This document shows, one piece after another, positions 5,701 through 6,241 of a stretch of 6,241 bases of DNA; within the stretch, counting starts at the first letter, position 1; every line of letters starts with the position of its first letter. A model generated the notes under the pieces. That model ran no database searches. It saw only the letters and a program-made list of their open reading frames with translations, and was not told where the DNA came from. The position numbers and the translations under genes are program-made. Where the stretch lies: NCBI GenBank assembly GCA_003230635.1, contig QIFF01000342.1:1-6241 (forward strand). Direction: 5' to 3'. This DNA comes from a bacterium (GTDB lineage Bacteria; SZUA-182).

Positions 5701-6241
5701 ATCTTCCCCGCCCCACAGGTTGGATACCGGCTATTCCTTCCGCGCAGCGGACGCGGGGGTGCTCTTTAACCCCGGTTTTGAGAAGGGGTTCTCTCAATGG
5801 TTCCATTCGGATACGCAGGGGGCGGTTACCAGCCTTGACAGCAATATTTCCTACAGCGGGCGCAACTCGGTGCGGATTGATTTTACCGGGCGCCAAGACA
5901 TCAACTACAATCACCTCCATCAAGGGCCGATTCCAGTCCAGCCCAATACCAGCTACTTGCTGACCGCTTATATGAAAAGCGAGGGGATTAATACCCTGCA
6001 AGGGGTCAGGCTCTATGTGGAAGGCAGCAGCCAGCCGGGCAGGGTGGCAGGTGATAATCCCGGTTTCTTCAACGACAACTCGGGGCAGTTGTGGGATACC
6101 AACGACTGGAGCAAAGTAACCGTTTCCTTTACCACCCTGGAGAAAACCAGATACGTTTATGCCTATGTTGTGCGCTGGACCAGCGGGGAAGCAATCTATG
6201 GCAGGTGCTGGGCGGATGATTTTTACCTGATGGAGGAATCA
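2489..6241 (+). CDS. C-terminal fragment: blade 7, Ig-like modules, second FG-GAP propeller, CBM-like end (partial, 3' end outside window)
   Basis: This frame is open from just after a TAA at 2471-2473 to the window end. Its first ATG is at 2489, but homology starts only at the 16-bp duplication (Glu-Leu-Glu-Ala-Thr, near 2570), so the first 27 or so codons are out-of-frame shadow of blade 6. It encodes blade 7 (loop DTDGDG), an Ig-like module with a SGIYRG core, an APHP/CARDB-like module, a carboxypeptidase-regulatory-like domain, seven blades all with GDVNGDG, a second Ig-like module with SGVYQG, a GSGVD Ig-like module, and a jelly roll that begins NPGFEKGFSQW and ends WADDFYL. No signal peptide precedes it in this frame, so if translated alone it would stay in the cytoplasm. 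It is best read as the continuation of the gene starting at 1288. Confidence 0.8.
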   Translation, partial: MTKAGKMRARSIFFPPAPPGRRSWRPQELEATAAPLTFLGEAKYDYAGNRLAYIGDTDGDGLPEFLVGADSSNKGGRQAGQVYLVSGERNKPPLKIDKLSFKSNAGFSRDLTTQVEAGDWLYLQAEGEDAQAERRNVLGAIARTHQANAINIQLVETEADSGIYRGKFQLAATGSNQLSRRLAVKAGDTVAILLKDSPEPYATVNLKVSYYGYIIDDDEVGVSLGNNNGYLEAGEAVELKLILANNYFQDLTGVTARLSSDDPQVNALRGELSFGAIASKQRQTSRNQVLLVVSPTCPPGHLITLRLTVKSKGDLEWEDSFTLPVEKMINISGRLRDSLTNLPLQGGTISLKGKKLASTSSDGHYSIYLAQRTVKETLVLSAPGHLSLKREVECSGDQKLDFALVPRQVLSIAPVAFGGENAYDSSGDALSYAGDVNGDGYDDFLIGAWANDDGGLEAGKVYLIFGRPGGWDKRFDLTRVDASFIGEARYDEAGRTLAYAGDVNGDGYDDFLIGAPNNDTGGDKTGQTYLFLGKPDGWQRDVSISSADASFIGQENHDRAGSALSYAGDVNGDGYDDFLIGAWANDANGDDAGAVYLILGKAEGWKHQTPLTRADASWVGESPRDEAGKAVAYAGDVNGDGYDDFLIGAPANSESKDFAGKSFLVMGRPFGFGWQVGLNQTDASFLGEDTNDSSGSRLGYIGDVNGDGLSDFAISAWASDANQADAGQVYIFFGSKEARAPDQSLASADASFLGENPGDAAGLSFSPAGDVNGDGYDDFLIGAWRNKAKGLEAGQSYLILGKASGWGRHTSLAFAASSFMGKSSGSASGRVVSYAGDVNGDGYDDFLIGAKGEDTKGLDAGETYLLLASPNSPPRLISSLALSVKDDLSDPRNPYQGLEIELIGVDADPQRANVAEVLLTSTSWPHLLKLRLHENAANSGVYQGKVRITSTASSQFERRLLAYGTAVVTVSAKDDGAIYQQATIKDISPPFITRMLPGADEGRAPIGGQINLHLKDLGSGVDKDSITLWLNEKQVTPQISGRPNDYKLSYDPPQRFAFAQQIDIRVQAQDLSSPPHRLDTGYSFRAADAGVLFNPGFEKGFSQWFHSDTQGAVTSLDSNISYSGRNSVRIDFTGRQDINYNHLHQGPIPVQPNTSYLLTAYMKSEGINTLQGVRLYVEGSSQPGRVAGDNPGFFNDNSGQLWDTNDWSKVTVSFTTLEKTRYVYAYVVRWTSGEAIYGRCWADDFYLMEES
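2546..2577 (+). repeat. Perfect 16-bp tandem duplication causing the frameshift
   Basis: GGCCGCAGGAGTTGGA occurs at 2546-2561 and again at 2562-2577 with no mismatch and no intervening base. Sixteen bases equals five codons plus one, so the second copy moves translation into another frame. With a single copy the protein reads Trp-Pro-Gln-Glu-Leu-Glu-Ala-Thr-Ala-Ala-Pro-Leu-Thr-Phe-Leu-Gly-Glu, which matches the blade junctions elsewhere in the gene. Confidence 0.95.
2768..3112 (+). other. Ig-like module A (ETxADSGIYRG type) after propeller 1
   Basis: Repaired residues about 489-604 form an all-beta module. Its centre reads LVETEADSGIYRGKF, followed by a Leu-Ser-Arg-Arg-Leu-Ala strand and AGDTVAILLKD. 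This pattern (Glu-Thr, then Ser-Gly-Ile/Val-Tyr-x-Gly) recurs in large secreted bacterial proteins. A second copy lies in the same place after propeller 2. Its function is probably structural spacing; no ligand can be inferred. Confidence 0.6.
3122..3466 (+). other. APHP/CARDB-like beta-sandwich module
   Basis: The stretch begins with an acidic IIDDDEVG segment, then NNNGYLEAGEAVELKLILAN, a Leu-Thr-Gly-Val-Thr-Ala-Arg-Leu-Ser strand and a VVSPTCPPGH segment. This matches the common pattern of secreted proteins in which a GDGxxxPGExxEL turn starts an immunoglobulin-fold spacer. It sits only after propeller 1, so it is not part of the duplicated unit. Confidence 0.6.
3470..3718 (+). other. Carboxypeptidase-regulatory-like domain
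   Basis: Repaired residues 723-805 read Ile-Ser-Gly-Arg-Leu-Arg-Asp, then LPLQGGTISLKG, a TSSDGHYSIYL turn, a Leu-Val-Leu-Ser-Ala-Pro-Gly-His segment and a closing Leu-Asp-Phe-Ala-Leu strand. This is the usual transthyretin-like beta-sandwich pattern (G-x-V/I-D, then T-D-x-x-G-x-Y/F, then L-x-V/A-x-x-x-G-Y/H). It separates the first half of the protein from the second propeller. Confidence 0.7.
3731..5095 (+). repeat. FG-GAP repeat array 2 (seven blades, exact 201-bp period)
   Basis: The loop Asp codons are at 3791, 3992, 4193, 4394, 4595, 4796 and 4997, giving six successive steps of exactly 201 bases (67 codons). All seven loops keep GDVNGDG, and six of the seven continue GYDDF; blade 5 has GLSDF. 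Each blade also carries the DASFxGE strand or a variant. The array forms a complete seven-bladed propeller that is better conserved internally than array 1. Confidence 0.92.
4182..4434 (+). repeat. 52-bp identical direct repeats in blades 3 and 4 of propeller 2
   Basis: The bases at 4182-4233 recur without mismatch at 4383-4434, an offset of 201 bases. They encode AYAGDVNGDGYDDFLIGA or the Ser-Tyr variant with its neighbouring bases. A near match lies in blade 4 of propeller 1 (about 2036-2090), and a 26-base identity joins blades 6 and 7 of propeller 2 (starting near 4810 and 5011). Confidence 0.85.
5105..5449 (+). other. Ig-like module B, paralogue of module A
   Basis: Repaired residues about 1268-1382 contain Leu-His-Glu-Asn-Ala-Ala-Asn-Ser-Gly-Val-Tyr-Gln-Gly-Lys, then Ser-Ser-Gln-Phe-Glu-Arg-Arg-Leu-Leu. 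These align with the ETEADSGIYRGK and Ser-Asn-Gln-Leu-Ser-Arg-Arg-Leu segments of module A. As in module A, it follows directly on the last propeller blade after a Pro-Pro-x-Leu/Leu-Ile junction. Confidence 0.6.
5450..5758 (+). other. GSGVD-type Ig-like module
   Basis: Repaired residues about 1383-1485 run from Ile-Ser-Pro-Pro-Phe-Ile-Thr-Arg through LKDLGSGVDKDSITLWLNEK and Val-Thr-Pro to an AQDLSSPPHR segment. This matches a familiar Ig-like spacer in secreted proteins (PPxI, then D-x-GSGVD-x-x-S-I-x-L-x-V-N-G, then V-x-A-x-D). It links the propeller half to the terminal jelly roll. Confidence 0.6.
5759..6241 (+). other. CBM4/9-like carbohydrate-binding jelly roll (C-terminal)
   Basis: Repaired residues 1486-1646 begin LFNPGFEKGFSQW, continue through Tyr-Ser-Gly-Arg-Asn-Ser-Val-Arg-Ile, VQPNTSYLLTAYMKSEG, a Trp-Asp-Thr-Asn-Asp-Trp-Ser-Lys-Val-Thr-Val-Ser-Phe strand, and end with Trp-Ala-Asp-Asp-Phe-Tyr-Leu. 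This order is typical of the CBM4/9 jelly-roll family, whose last strand usually carries a D-D/N-hydrophobic motif. The domain looks nearly complete, but no stop codon is reached. Which glycan it binds, if any, cannot be told. Confidence 0.65.

Larger units (their letters stand above)
1288..6241 (+). pseudogene. Split gene for a giant twin-propeller FG-GAP exported protein (frameshifted at 2546-2577, 3' end outside window)
   Basis: This entry describes the two reading frames as one gene. With one copy of the 16-bp duplication removed, the frame runs 1,646 codons from ATG 1288 to the last base without a stop. Domains in repaired residue numbers: signal peptide 1-21; seven-bladed FG-GAP propeller 24-482; Ig-like module 489-604; APHP/CARDB-like module 607-722 (starts with an Asp-rich turn and NNNGYLEAGEAVEL); carboxypeptidase-regulatory-like domain 723-805; second seven-bladed propeller 810-1264; second Ig-like module 1268-1385; GSGVD-type Ig-like module 1383-1485; CBM4/9-like jelly roll 1486-1646. 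FG-GAP blades are known from integrin alpha chains and bind calcium through DxNxDG loops. No enzyme domain is visible, so an adhesive or glycan-binding surface role is only inferred. It may be truly broken, phase variable, or intact with a sequence error here. Confidence 0.72.

Overview
The window carries two consecutive plus-strand genes for large exported repeat proteins and nothing else that I can support: no RNA gene, transposase, CRISPR array or metabolic gene. Exported modular proteins with Shine-Dalgarno-like start signals suggest a prokaryote. The mix of FG-GAP propellers, Ig-like modules, a carboxypeptidase-regulatory-like domain and a carbohydrate-binding-like C-terminus is typical of environmental, often uncultivated, bacterial lineages. 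I cannot name the phylum, and archaea also carry such FG-GAP proteins.

Layout. Bases 3-1253 encode a right-handed parallel beta-helix protein whose true start lies before the window. A 34-base gap (1254-1287) follows, with three heptamers of the form GATTNNC and a weak ribosome binding site. From 1288 to the end runs a second gene: signal peptide, a first seven-bladed FG-GAP propeller, an Ig-like module, an APHP/CARDB-like module, a carboxypeptidase-regulatory-like module, a second seven-bladed propeller, a second copy of the Ig-like module, a GSGVD-type Ig-like module and a CBM4/9-like jelly roll. No stop is reached by base 6241.

The main observation is that this second gene is split. A perfect 16-bp tandem duplication (2546-2577) between blades 6 and 7 of the first propeller shifts the frame, so the N-terminal frame ends at a TGA at 2620-2622. 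The downstream frame stays open to the window end. Removing one 16-bp copy restores an uninterrupted frame of at least 1,646 codons. It also restores the spacing between blades 6 and 7 to exactly 66 codons, matching the 66/67-codon period of the other blades. This is either a recently broken gene, a copy-number on/off switch for a surface protein, or a sequence error; the window alone cannot decide.

The two genes are co-directional and closely spaced, so they are probably co-transcribed. Both products look extracytoplasmic, with a probable role at the cell surface in adhesion or glycan binding. That role is inferred from fold families only; neither protein shows an enzyme active site I can recognise.
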